A DNA stretch of 64,000 bases from Polyangium sp. y55x31 (GTDB taxonomy: Bacteria > Myxococcota_A > Polyangia > Polyangiales > Polyangiaceae): assembly GCF_029946505.1 (NCBI RefSeq), contig NZ_JARZHG010000056.1, positions 1 through 64,000 of the forward strand, read 5' to 3'. Below are positions 1 through 7,432 of the stretch, piece by piece; the first letter of the stretch is position 1; each line of letters begins with the position of its first letter. A program made the position numbers and the translations under genes. The notes beneath the pieces are model-generated. The model was not told the DNA's origin and did no database searches. It saw only the letters and a program-made list of their open reading frames with translations.

Positions 1-91
1 ACCGGGGCCGAAGCCCTTTCTCGCACGACTTGCATGTGTTAGGCGCGCCGCTAACGTTCGTTCTGAGCCAGGATCAAACTCTCCAGTTAAA
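1..91 (-). rRNA. rrs: 16S ribosomal RNA, 5' end only (runs off the left edge)
   Basis: Read on the minus strand, bases 60-90 contain the universal 16S 5' sequence GAGTTTGATCCTGGCTCAG, followed by AACGAACG, as in most bacterial 16S genes. The mature 5' end is placed near base 91 by alignment to the usual start about 8 bases before this motif; the exact processing site is not visible. The rest of the gene, and presumably the rRNA operon, lies to the left of the window. Three promoter-like sites lie upstream at 352-707. Confidence 0.97.
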
Positions 92-351
92 CTTTCTGGA
101 GGTCACCTCGGTCCGGCTAAAGACCGGATGACGGCTCATGCCTTATTGGCATGACGTGTTGCCTCGACCGTGCTTGCGCAGTTCGAGCGCGAGGGCCACG
201 TCACCACACGTTATTGCGTGTTGCGTACAATCCAGTTTTCAAGGACCGAGCCGAAGGCTTTCGGCAGAGTCTCCTGCCATTCCTTCGTTCTGTCGTCTCG
301 CCGTTCGTCCGGGCCGCTTTCGCGACGCCGTTCCTTGCGGCGAGGTCGGTT
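92..351 (-). other. rRNA leader (transcribed spacer before 16S)
   Basis: This stretch lies between the 16S 5' end and the nearest promoter. It contains a perfect 7-bp hairpin at 136-154 (TCATGCC, 5-nt loop, GGCATGA). It also contains a minus-strand sequence CCTTGAAAACTGGATT (about 225-240), which resembles leader elements found before many bacterial 16S genes, where pre-rRNA processing and antitermination signals sit. No protein gene is supported here: the open frames show none of the third-position bias of the real genes. The antitermination role is inference. Confidence 0.6.
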
Positions 352-380
352 GTTTTAGAGCGTCTCGTTCGCCCTGTCAA
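352..380 (-). promoter_or_regulatory. rRNA promoter nearest to 16S (sigma70 type)
   Basis: On the minus strand a perfect TTGACA (375-380) is separated by exactly 17 bases from TAAAAC (352-357). Transcription would start near 345 and run into the 16S leader. It is the closest of three tandem promoters; all three have a perfect TTGACA followed by GG. Confidence 0.75.
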
Positions 381-527
381 CCTTTTTTTGCTTCCGCTTC
401 GCTGAATCTTTCTTTCAGCTTTGCTTCGGCAACCCCTCTCGCTTTGGCCTCGCTCGCCTATTCGGCTCGCGTTTCCCTCGCGATCCAGCGCCTTCAGGGT
501 TTGCCCTCCGGCGCGTCGGGGAGGCGG

Positions 528-555
528 ACTCTACTTACTTCGTTCCGCCTGTCAA
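528..555 (-). promoter_or_regulatory. Middle rRNA promoter (sigma70 type)
   Basis: On the minus strand TTGACA (550-555) is separated by 16 bases from TAGAGT (528-533). The 18 bases downstream of the -10 (511-528 on the plus strand, GCGCGTCGGGGAGGCGGA) are identical to those downstream of the far promoter at 680-707. The promoter and its start region therefore look duplicated. Confidence 0.7.
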
Positions 556-575
556 GCTCCCCGTTTCTTTTTTTC

Positions 576-613
576 GTCCCAGCCGCTCTCTCTAATGAGT
601 GACCGGCTGGGAC
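576..613. repeat. 10-bp perfect inverted repeat between rRNA promoters
   Basis: GTCCCAGCCG (576-585) and CGGCTGGGAC (604-613) are perfectly complementary and separated by 18 bases. No T-run follows the hairpin in either direction, so it is not a classical intrinsic terminator. It lies just upstream of the middle promoter and within the transcript from the far promoter. It could be a processing hairpin or a regulator site. Confidence 0.5.
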
Positions 614-679
614 GCTTGACCCGGGGGGCCTGCCCCGTCTTGCCCTGGATCCGTCGTCCCGGGCGCGTCGGGGAGGCGG

Positions 680-707
680 AACATACTCCCCCCCTCAGGC
701 CTGTCAA
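680..707 (-). promoter_or_regulatory. Far rRNA promoter (sigma70 type)
   Basis: On the minus strand TTGACA (702-707) is separated by 16 bases from TATGTT (680-685). The start region matches that of the middle promoter over 18 bases (663-680). The site is only about 110 bases from the start of the divergent HtrA gene. Confidence 0.65.
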
Positions 708-815
708 GGAAATCGTCCGGAGGCCTTTCGATCTCTGCTGCTCGGTTGCCCGGCACACCCCAGAGAGCCAGGATCTAGGCCTCCCGCTCACCTCGATCGC
801 TTCCGCGAAAACCGC

Positions 816-1949
816 ATGAAAACCGCATCCAAAGCCCTCGGAGTTCTGCTCCTCGTCGCCTTCGTCTTCGGCCTCGGTTTCTTCATCGGGCGCTCGCGTC
901 AGAGCTCGCCCCCTCCTCCTTACGAGCTCGCGCCCCCCGCCGAGCCCGCGCCTCCACAACTGCCCATCCCCGAGGAGCTCACCAGCGACGAGCGCCGTGA
1001 CATCGACGTCTTCCGCCGCGCTTCCTCGTCCGTCGTGTTCATCACGAGCATCGCGGTCCAGCGCAACCTCTTCTCCTTCGACGTCATGCAGATCCCGCAA
1101 GGCACCGGCTCGGGCTTCTTGTGGGACGACGCTGGTCACGTCGTCACGAACTTCCACGTGATCCAGCAGGGCGATCGCTTCTCCGTGACGCTCGCCGATC
1201 AGTCGGAGTGGGACGCGAAGGTCGTCGGCACGGCGCCCGAAAAAGACCTCGCTGTTCTCCAGATCGAAGCGCCCAAGCAAAAGCTCGTCCCCCTGCCCGT
1301 CGGCAAGTCGCGCGATCTGCTCGTCGGTCAGCGCGTCCTCGCCGTCGGGAACCCCTTCGGTCTCGATCACTCGCTCACGGTCGGCGTCGTCAGCGCGCTC
1401 GGCCGCGAGCTCACGTCGCCGATCGGTCGGAAGATCCGCGACGTCATCCAGACGGACGCGGCCATCAACCCCGGCAACTCCGGCGGCCCGCTGCTCGACT
1501 CGAGCGGCCGCCTCATCGGCGTGAACACCGCGATCTACAGCCCGAGCGGCGCGTCGTCGGGCATCGGCTTCGCGATCCCCGTCGACACGGTGGCTCGGCT
1601 GATCCCTCAGCTCATCGAGAAGGGTCGCGCTTCGGTCGCCGGCATCGGCGTGCAGGTGAGCCCGACCCTGGATCGCGCAGCGCGGCGCGCAGGGATCGAG
1701 GGCGTCGTCATCTACGAAGTGATCGAGGGCTCGCCCGCGGAGAAAGCCGGGCTCGAAGGCGTGCGCGTGACCCGCGGCAAGCGCGTGGTGCTCGGCGACG
1801 TGATCGTGGCCATCGACGGCAAGCGCGTGAAAACGAACGAGGAGCTGCTCGACGCGTTCGATCACGTCGGGCCAGGCCGCCAGGTGAAGCTCACCGTGAT
1901 CCGCGAAGGAAAGGAGCGGAACGTGTCCGTGGAGGTCGTCGCGATGTGA
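816..1949 (+). CDS. HtrA/DegP-type serine protease with one PDZ domain
   Basis: The 377-residue protein has an N-terminal membrane anchor (about residues 8-26, LLLVAFVFGLGFFIG) and a Pro-rich linker. A trypsin-like protease domain follows (about 65-255) and a single PDZ domain ends the protein (about 265-375). The catalytic triad is visible: His114 in TNFHVI, Asp144 in EKDLAVL and Ser222 in GNSGGPL. HtrA proteins degrade or refold damaged envelope proteins; the anchor places the protease on the periplasmic side of the inner membrane. One PDZ and a membrane anchor resemble DegS more than DegP. No good Shine-Dalgarno sequence precedes the ATG, but the anchor begins directly after it. The gene diverges from the rRNA promoters and converges on the next gene with a 7-bp gap. 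Confidence 0.93.
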   Translation: MKTASKALGVLLLVAFVFGLGFFIGRSRQSSPPPPYELAPPAEPAPPQLPIPEELTSDERRDIDVFRRASSSVVFITSIAVQRNLFSFDVMQIPQGTGSGFLWDDAGHVVTNFHVIQQGDRFSVTLADQSEWDAKVVGTAPEKDLAVLQIEAPKQKLVPLPVGKSRDLLVGQRVLAVGNPFGLDHSLTVGVVSALGRELTSPIGRKIRDVIQTDAAINPGNSGGPLLDSSGRLIGVNTAIYSPSGASSGIGFAIPVDTVARLIPQLIEKGRASVAGIGVQVSPTLDRAARRAGIEGVVIYEVIEGSPAEKAGLEGVRVTRGKRVVLGDVIVAIDGKRVKTNEELLDAFDHVGPGRQVKLTVIREGKERNVSVEVVAM

Positions 1950-1956
1950 CGGGCGC

Positions 1957-3522
1957 TCAAGCCGAGGCGCGACGACGGCGGCGGCCGAGGATCAAGAGGA
2001 GGCCGAGCAACGCAGACGCCAGAGATCCCGCCGGCTCGTTCGTGCTCCAACGGCATCCGCAGCCCCCGGCGTCTCCCGCATCTCCGCCCCCGTCCGCGCC
2101 TCCGCTCCCGCCGCCCGGGCCTGCACTTCCGCCTCCGCTTCCGCTCGCGTTTCCGCCTCCGCTCCCGCCCGCGCCTCCGCTTCCGCCTTCGCAGACGATC
2201 GTCGGCTTGATGGCCTCGGCCGGCTTCCATCCGGGGTTCGTGCCCTCACCCGCGTACGCGCCACGGAACGCGAAGTCCTTGCGAGGGCTGCCGTTGAAGT
2301 CACACGCGTGCTCGGGATCGTCGACGAGCTCGGTCGTGTCGAGCGGGCTCGTCTCGGCCTTGCCGGGCAGCGGGTAGAAGTCCATGTCGCCGAGGACGAT
2401 CGAAGGCTTCTGCATGTAGTTGGCTGCGTTCGCCGCGACGTCGACGAGGTTCGAGCCGGTGCCCGTGCTCGGCCCGGAGACGGCCTCGTCCGCGAACACG
2501 AGGTTCCCCGCGACGAGATCTCCCTCGGTCGCCTCGCTGCCGAAGACGACGGCGCGCTTCGCGGCGTAGAAGGTGTTGCCGTAGACGCGCGCGTAGAGGA
2601 GCGGGAAGCCTTCGTGTTGCGTGAGCCGAAGGGCCGTGTCCGCGACGTCGACGAAGAGGTTGTCGTGCACGGAGACGCGGCCGGTCGCCTGGACGAGCGA
2701 CTCGCTCGTGTTGTGCACGAAGACGTTGCCGTAGACCTCCGTGAGCGCGCCGGCGCCGGGTCCGCTCGGGGGCGGGCCGCCGACGAGCAGGTTCGGCCGC
2801 ACGCCGTCCGGGCTCGGCTGGTCGTCCTTGAGGAAGACGTTGTGCCGGATGATCGTGCGTGGCGCGTCGACGTTCGGGAGCGCGGCATGCGCAGGCCAGG
2901 CGTTCTGGTTCTTGATCTGCATGCCGTAGCCGATCGTGCGCTTGACGAGGTTGTACTCGATGACCCCGCCCACGAAGGGATCGGCGAAGTTCGAGTTGCC
3001 GAAGTACATGCCCGTGCCTGCGCCGTCGATGACGTTGCGGCGCACGATCCAGCCGTAGGTCGGGGTCTTCGTGGAGATGGCCACGGTCTGCTGCGAGCCG
3101 TTCTGGCCGACGAAGGTGCAGCCCTCGATGCGCACGTGGTGCACGACGTTGTTCGTGCCGTTCTTGGCGCTGACGCCGAACACGCCGTCGATGCCCTTGC
3201 CGTCGACGGTGATGTTCTCCACCGCGATGTACGAGGCGTTCACGAGCTCGACGGTGTTGCAGCAGGCGTCGCCTTCGAAGATCGCCGGCGCGCCGGAGGC
3301 AGGGCCGCGGACCGTGATCCACGCGGCCTCGGTGCCATTCAGGTTCGTGATCGGCAGGCCTTGCGTGTACGTGCCCGGGGCGAGGACGAGCGTGTCGCCG
3401 GGCTTCAACGTGTCGAGGAGGTCGCGGTAGTTCGACGGATCCGCGTCGATGTCGGCCGCGCTCGCGGCGGCGGCGAAGAAGATGATGGAGAGGGAAGCGA
3501 GGGAAGCGTGGAGCTTGCGCAT
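1957..3522 (-). CDS. Secreted right-handed beta-helix protein with MYXO-CTERM tail
   Basis: The 521-residue protein begins with a signal peptide (MRKLHASLASLSIIFFAAAASA). The body has repeated short strands such as NITVDGKGI, VHHVRIEGCTF and IRHNVFLK, typical of parallel beta-helix polysaccharide lyases and chondroitinase-B-like proteins. A Gly/Ser/Ala-rich spacer of about 50 residues follows. The end has GCGCR, a hydrophobic stretch (about SLASALLGLLLIL) and a basic tail GRRRRRASA. That is the layout of MYXO-CTERM sorting signals, which are cleaved and anchored at the myxobacterial surface. A surface polysaccharide-binding or -cleaving role is inferred; no specific catalytic residues can be named with confidence. 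Confidence 0.85.
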   Translation of the reverse strand: MRKLHASLASLSIIFFAAAASAADIDADPSNYRDLLDTLKPGDTLVLAPGTYTQGLPITNLNGTEAAWITVRGPASGAPAIFEGDACCNTVELVNASYIAVENITVDGKGIDGVFGVSAKNGTNNVVHHVRIEGCTFVGQNGSQQTVAISTKTPTYGWIVRRNVIDGAGTGMYFGNSNFADPFVGGVIEYNLVKRTIGYGMQIKNQNAWPAHAALPNVDAPRTIIRHNVFLKDDQPSPDGVRPNLLVGGPPPSGPGAGALTEVYGNVFVHNTSESLVQATGRVSVHDNLFVDVADTALRLTQHEGFPLLYARVYGNTFYAAKRAVVFGSEATEGDLVAGNLVFADEAVSGPSTGTGSNLVDVAANAANYMQKPSIVLGDMDFYPLPGKAETSPLDTTELVDDPEHACDFNGSPRKDFAFRGAYAGEGTNPGWKPAEAIKPTIVCEGGSGGAGGSGGGNASGSGGGSAGPGGGSGGADGGGDAGDAGGCGCRWSTNEPAGSLASALLGLLLILGRRRRRASA

Positions 3523-3558
3523 GGCCGCGCATGCTAGCGAAGCTGCGTCGAGCGAGCG

Positions 3559-4668
3559 CTAGCGCCGCTGCTCGATGCGGACCTTCACGTCGACCTTCTC
3601 GTGCGCGGCGTCGAGCTCGACCGAGGGGTTCACGTCGACGATGCTGCCGCGGGATTCGTGGAACGCGCGGATGCGCTCGATGTCCGTCGCGACGACCGTG
3701 CGCGAGAAGATCGCGCCGGGCTTCGAGGTCCAGAAGTCGCGCTCGTAGGTCTTCACCGGGCCGATGAGGTCTCCCTCGAACGAAACCTTCCCGAGCCGAA
3801 AGACCGGGCCCTCGTTCACGCGGAGGACGATCTCCACGGCGGCGCCGCCGTCCGACTCGACGAGCTCGGGCTCTGCGACGGTCGTCGTGAGGCGGCCCTT
3901 GTCGTAGCCGTCGGCCTGGATCACGAGGACGTCGCGCTCGAGCGCCTGGCGTTCGAGCGGCTTTCCCGCGGTCGTTCGCATCGAGGCGGAGAGCTCTCGC
4001 GCGCGATCGGACGAGGGTCCCTCGAATCGCACGGCGCGTACGATCGCGCGTGGCCCGGGCGCGACACGAAGGACGAGGGCCACGCCGCCCTCGCGCGGCG
4101 TCATCTCGAAGTCGACCGTGGCATGCAGGTAGCCGGCGCCCCGCATCTCGCGGGTCGCGTCGGACGTCATCGCGCGGACGATCCCGGGATCGGCGACCTC
4201 GGGTCGTTCGAGGACCACGCCCGCAGGCAAGGCGCCCGAGGGATCCGCGCCCTGGATCTCGAAGGTGACGATGGGAGGACGCATCCGCACCGAATAGACG
4301 AGCACCGTGCGCGCGCCCTCTTCGCGGAGGACGATGATGTCCTCGACCCGGCCATCCGCGTAGAGGGCGCGGACGTCGTCGTCGACGCGCTGGTCGTCCA
4401 GAGGTCTGCCGATCCCGTGCTTCACGCGGGTGCAGAGCTCCTGGGGCACACGCGCGCCCTGGATCTCGATCCGCGCGATCTGATCGGCGGGCACGCTCTC
4501 GCGCGTGTCCGCACAAACGAGCACGGGATCCTGTGCGCGAGCAGGTTCGTTCTTCGTACTCGCGTCCTTGGCCGGCGCCCGCGTGTGCGCCCCCTCGCCC
4601 GCGCCCCCGCATGCCGTCGTGCCCAGCGCGACGAGCGCCGCGACGACCAAGCCTGCGCGTGTGATCAC
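3559..4668 (-). CDS. Lipoprotein with POTRA-like repeats
   Basis: The GTG start at 4668 overlaps the stop of the upstream gene (GTGA), which sets the start and implies translational coupling. The 369-residue product begins with a lipoprotein signal ending in LGTTAC. It then carries successive POTRA-type segments (about 45-110, 125-205, 205-285 and 285-365), with motifs such as VRAVRFEGPSSDRARE and GKVSFEGDLIGPVKTYERDFW. POTRA domains bind unfolded outer-membrane proteins in BamA/TamA. No C-terminal beta-barrel is present, so this is a soluble, lipid-anchored chaperone module rather than a BamA. With the SurA-like neighbour it suggests a dedicated outer-membrane protein delivery pair. Confidence 0.8.
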   Translation of the reverse strand: MITRAGLVVAALVALGTTACGGAGEGAHTRAPAKDASTKNEPARAQDPVLVCADTRESVPADQIARIEIQGARVPQELCTRVKHGIGRPLDDQRVDDDVRALYADGRVEDIIVLREEGARTVLVYSVRMRPPIVTFEIQGADPSGALPAGVVLERPEVADPGIVRAMTSDATREMRGAGYLHATVDFEMTPREGGVALVLRVAPGPRAIVRAVRFEGPSSDRARELSASMRTTAGKPLERQALERDVLVIQADGYDKGRLTTTVAEPELVESDGGAAVEIVLRVNEGPVFRLGKVSFEGDLIGPVKTYERDFWTSKPGAIFSRTVVATDIERIRAFHESRGSIVDVNPSVELDAAHEKVDVKVRIEQRR

Positions 4669-5243
4669 AACCGCACCTCGACGAACACGTCGCGCTTGAT
4701 CTCCTCCATCATCGCGCGCGACGCCTCCTGCATCTGCGCGTCGTTCATCTCCCCGCTCACCTTTTTCCCCGCGAGGTGCAGGCGCAAGCACTTGAACAGA
4801 AGGAGCTGCCTGCGGAGATCGTCCCGGTAGTCGGCCTCGGAGACCCCGGCCGCACGGACCTCGACGAGCAAGGCTTCCCGCGAGAGGTGATTCGCCTGCG
4901 CGAGCGAGTCGAGCGCGGCATCGATCTCGCTCGCCGTCACCACGATCGAGCTCATCCGCGCGCGCCGCGCGATCAGACGCTCCTCGACCATCTGATTCAC
5001 GAGATCGCGGTACATGTGGGTCTCGGCCATGGTCCGACTCGCCTCGTCGACGGAGGCGAGTTTGCGCAGGAGCGGTGCGGCGCGGCGGCGCAGCTCGACG
5101 AGCGTGATCACCTCGCGATCCACGACGGCGACGATCCGATCGACCACGACACGACGAACGGGTTCGGCTCGGACGGGCGTGGATCCTGCGACCATCGCGC
5201 CGAACGCGAGGAGAAACGTTGTGGTGATCCGAGCGGGCGACAT
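4665..5243 (-). CDS. SurA N-terminal-domain chaperone without PPIase domain
   Basis: The ATG at 5243 is chosen because it opens a clean signal peptide ([15 protein letters not shown]... to VRA). The mature part ([21 protein letters not shown]) matches the start of SurA-type chaperones, followed by helical segments with [19 protein letters not shown]. The protein is 192 residues long, whereas SurA is about 430 and has one or two parvulin domains. No parvulin domain is visible, so only chaperone activity is expected. It shares a GTGA overlap with the downstream POTRA lipoprotein gene. The start lies about 30 bases from the divergent gene at 5275, so their promoters must overlap. Confidence 0.8.
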   Translation of the reverse strand: MSPARITTTFLLAFGAMVAGSTPVRAEPVRRVVVDRIVAVVDREVITLVELRRRAAPLLRKLASVDEASRTMAETHMYRDLVNQMVEERLIARRARMSSIVVTASEIDAALDSLAQANHLSREALLVEVRAAGVSEADYRDDLRRQLLLFKCLRLHLAGKKVSGEMNDAQMQEASRAMMEEIKRDVFVEVRL

Positions 5244-5274
5244 CACCTGCCATGCTACGCTCTGCCGAGGCACG

Positions 5275-6042
5275 ATGACCACGTTTGCACGCATCGATCG
5301 AGGCGAGGGGCGCGCGGCTTTTGCGCGCCTCGACCGGGACAGGCTCCGCTTGCTCGCAGGCGCGCCCTGGGAGCGAGCTTCCGAGACCGGGGAGGAGGTG
5401 CCGCTCGCCGGCGCGCGCCTGCTCGCGCCGGTCACGCCCACCAAGATCGTGTGCGTGGGTCGGAACTACCGCGCGCACGCCGCCGAGCTCGGCAACGACG
5501 TCCCGGCCGAGCCGCTCCTCTTCTTCAAGCCGCCCTCGTCGATCGTCGCCGCGGACGAAGGGATCGAGCTTCCCGAAGAGAGCAGCCGCGTCGATCACGA
5601 GGCCGAGCTCGGCGTGGTGATCGGCGCGCGTTGCCGTCGCGTCTCGGAGGAACGCGCGCTCGATTTCGTCTTCGGCTACACGTGCGTCGACGACGTCACG
5701 GCGCGTGATCTGCAGAAGAAGGACGGCCAGTGGACACGCGCGAAGGGGTTCGACACCTTCTGCCCCACGGGCCCGCTCCTCGTGACCGGCATCGATCCGA
5801 ACGCGCTCGCCGTGCGTTGCCGTGTGAACGGGGAGATCCGGCAGGACGGGAACACGCGCGACATGATCTTCTCGATCGCGCGGCTCATCGCGTACATCAG
5901 CGGCGTCATGACGCTCGAACCCGGGGACCTGATCGCGACCGGCACGCCGCACGGCGTGGGTCCTCTCGCGGCCGGCGACGTCGTGGAGGTCGAGGTCGAG
6001 GGCGTGGGGACCTTGCGCAACCCGGTCCGCGCGCGCGGCTAG
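5275..6042 (+). CDS. Fumarylacetoacetate hydrolase family protein
   Basis: The 255-residue protein has the family hallmarks: [25 protein letters not shown], the metal-binding region [25 protein letters not shown], and a C-terminal [15 protein letters not shown]. These enzymes use Mg2+ or Mn2+ to hydrolyse or isomerise C-C bonds in 2-oxo acids, as in fumarylpyruvate hydrolase, 2-hydroxyhepta-2,4-dienedioate isomerase or acylpyruvase. The exact substrate cannot be read from the sequence. The ATG at 5275 follows GAGG with 4 bases between. The protein is likely cytosolic and the gene appears to stand alone. Confidence 0.9.
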   Translation: MTTFARIDRGEGRAAFARLDRDRLRLLAGAPWERASETGEEVPLAGARLLAPVTPTKIVCVGRNYRAHAAELGNDVPAEPLLFFKPPSSIVAADEGIELPEESSRVDHEAELGVVIGARCRRVSEERALDFVFGYTCVDDVTARDLQKKDGQWTRAKGFDTFCPTGPLLVTGIDPNALAVRCRVNGEIRQDGNTRDMIFSIARLIAYISGVMTLEPGDLIATGTPHGVGPLAAGDVVEVEVEGVGTLRNPVRARG

Positions 6043-6087
6043 GCGAGATCGCCGCTCTCTTGGCCACGCCGGGGAGGCGTGGACACA

Positions 6088-7263
6088 ATGAGGGGCGCGA
6101 TCGTGACGTCCCCCGATCCTCCCCGCCCCGACTCCGTGCCGCCGCTCGCCTCGACGCTCGTCGAGGCCCCGAAGGCGACGCGCCCAGGACGGCGCGCCGT
6201 GGCCGAGGCTGCGCTCGTCGTCCTCGCGGTCGGGACCGCCGCGACGCTCGTCCTCTCGGTCACCCTCCCTCCGCAGCGCCGCCTCGAAGCGCGAAGGCTC
6301 GCGTCGCTCGTCCCCGAGCCTCCGCCGCCGCGCGCGCTCGCCCCGGACGATCTCGACCAGGAGCCCGAGAGGCTCGATGCACAACGCGCGCGCCTGCTCG
6401 ATCACATGCGCGCCGGCCTTGGTTTGTCGGACACGCAGATTGACGCCGTACGCGCCGTCTTCGACGCCTCGCCCGTGCTCGGCCAGGGCAACCCTGCGAT
6501 CTCGCGCCACCCGATGTCGCGCTCGGAGTGCCGGCGCGTCCGCCTCGAGGCCGGGGTGGAGGAGGCGAACGTGCCTGCCTGCGGAGCTCCTTCCATGGTC
6601 CCGCTCTACGATCCTTCGTCCGGCCAAACCGAGGCCGACGCGCGGGTCTGCATCGACCAGCTCGAATTCCCGAACCTGCCCTGTGAATATCCGGTCGTGC
6701 ACGTGCGCGCGAGCGAGGCGTCGGCGCTCTGCCGCGCGGTCGGCAAGCGCATCTGCGACACGCACGAATGGGAGGGCGCCTGCGCGGGCGCCCTCCACAC
6801 ACCGGAAGTCGAGTACGAATGGGGGCGTCCGCGCGCCGAGGCGACCTGGTACCACAACTACAAACGCGAAAAGGTCTGGGCCTACGGCGCCGCGAAGAAC
6901 CACGCCCTCTGCGGCACGTCGAGCAGCCGCACCCCTGGTTGTCCCGGCGGCGGCTACGACCAGTGTGGTTCGAATACCTATCCCGCCGGCGCCTTCCCGG
7001 CTTGCCGGAGCCCGCTCGGCGTCTTCGACATGCACGGCAATGCCGCGGAGCACATGAACCTGCCCACGCTGCCCGAGGAGCTCGCGGCGAGCGGAGGGCT
7101 CGGCTTCACCGAAATGAAAGGGAGCTGGTTCGTCTTCGCGACGATCGAGGCCCACGAGGACGATTGCCGCTGGCGCGCGCCGAGCTGGCACGAGACGCGC
7201 CTCGCGAGCGAGAACAGCCACGCGAACTACCACCTCGGCTTCCGCTGCTGCAAGGACCTCTGA
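6088..7263 (+). CDS. Membrane-anchored formylglycine-generating-enzyme-like (SUMF1) protein
   Basis: The ATG at 6088 sits 10 bases after GGAGG (6073-6077); an in-frame GTG at 6079 is too close to it. The 391-residue protein has a cytoplasmic head and one membrane segment (about residues 40-62). The outer domain contains SUMF1-type motifs: SALCRAVGKRICDTHEWEGAC, FDMHGNAAEHM and the end LGFRCCKD. True formylglycine-generating enzymes oxidise a sulfatase Cys, but many myxobacterial members serve unknown or binding roles. A second, secreted member lies at 38290-39045. No sulfatase gene is present in the window. Confidence 0.82.
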   Translation: MRGAIVTSPDPPRPDSVPPLASTLVEAPKATRPGRRAVAEAALVVLAVGTAATLVLSVTLPPQRRLEARRLASLVPEPPPPRALAPDDLDQEPERLDAQRARLLDHMRAGLGLSDTQIDAVRAVFDASPVLGQGNPAISRHPMSRSECRRVRLEAGVEEANVPACGAPSMVPLYDPSSGQTEADARVCIDQLEFPNLPCEYPVVHVRASEASALCRAVGKRICDTHEWEGACAGALHTPEVEYEWGRPRAEATWYHNYKREKVWAYGAAKNHALCGTSSSRTPGCPGGGYDQCGSNTYPAGAFPACRSPLGVFDMHGNAAEHMNLPTLPEELAASGGLGFTEMKGSWFVFATIEAHEDDCRWRAPSWHETRLASENSHANYHLGFRCCKDL

Positions 7264-7432
7264 ACGCCGAAAACCGGCGAAACGAGAATCTCTTGCATCG
7301 CGGCAATACGCTCCGGCCCACCTCGGCCTTCACGAGCGTCGACGTGGCGCTGCGCCTGCCCCGCAGTACACTCGACAGCACAGGGAACGGGACCGTACCG
7401 GGGGAAATCCTCGGCGCCGCCTGATCGGTCAA

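Noticed and set aside
138-602. Open frames of up to 154 codons on the plus strand in the rRNA leader
   Set aside because: They lie across the rRNA promoters and leader, lack third-position bias and have no protein-like composition.
576-613. Intrinsic terminator for either strand
   Set aside because: The stem is strong but no T-run follows it in either direction; T residues are on the wrong side.
1957-3522. Pectate lyase or chondroitinase assignment for the beta-helix protein
   Set aside because: The fold pattern is clear, but no catalytic residues specific to either enzyme can be pointed to, so a general name is used.
3559-7233. A single 1,224-codon minus-strand frame
   Set aside because: Only its last 369 codons look coding (POTRA lipoprotein). 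The rest is antisense to the hydrolase and SUMF1-like genes and is Arg/His-rich, the usual sign of a shadow frame in high-GC DNA.
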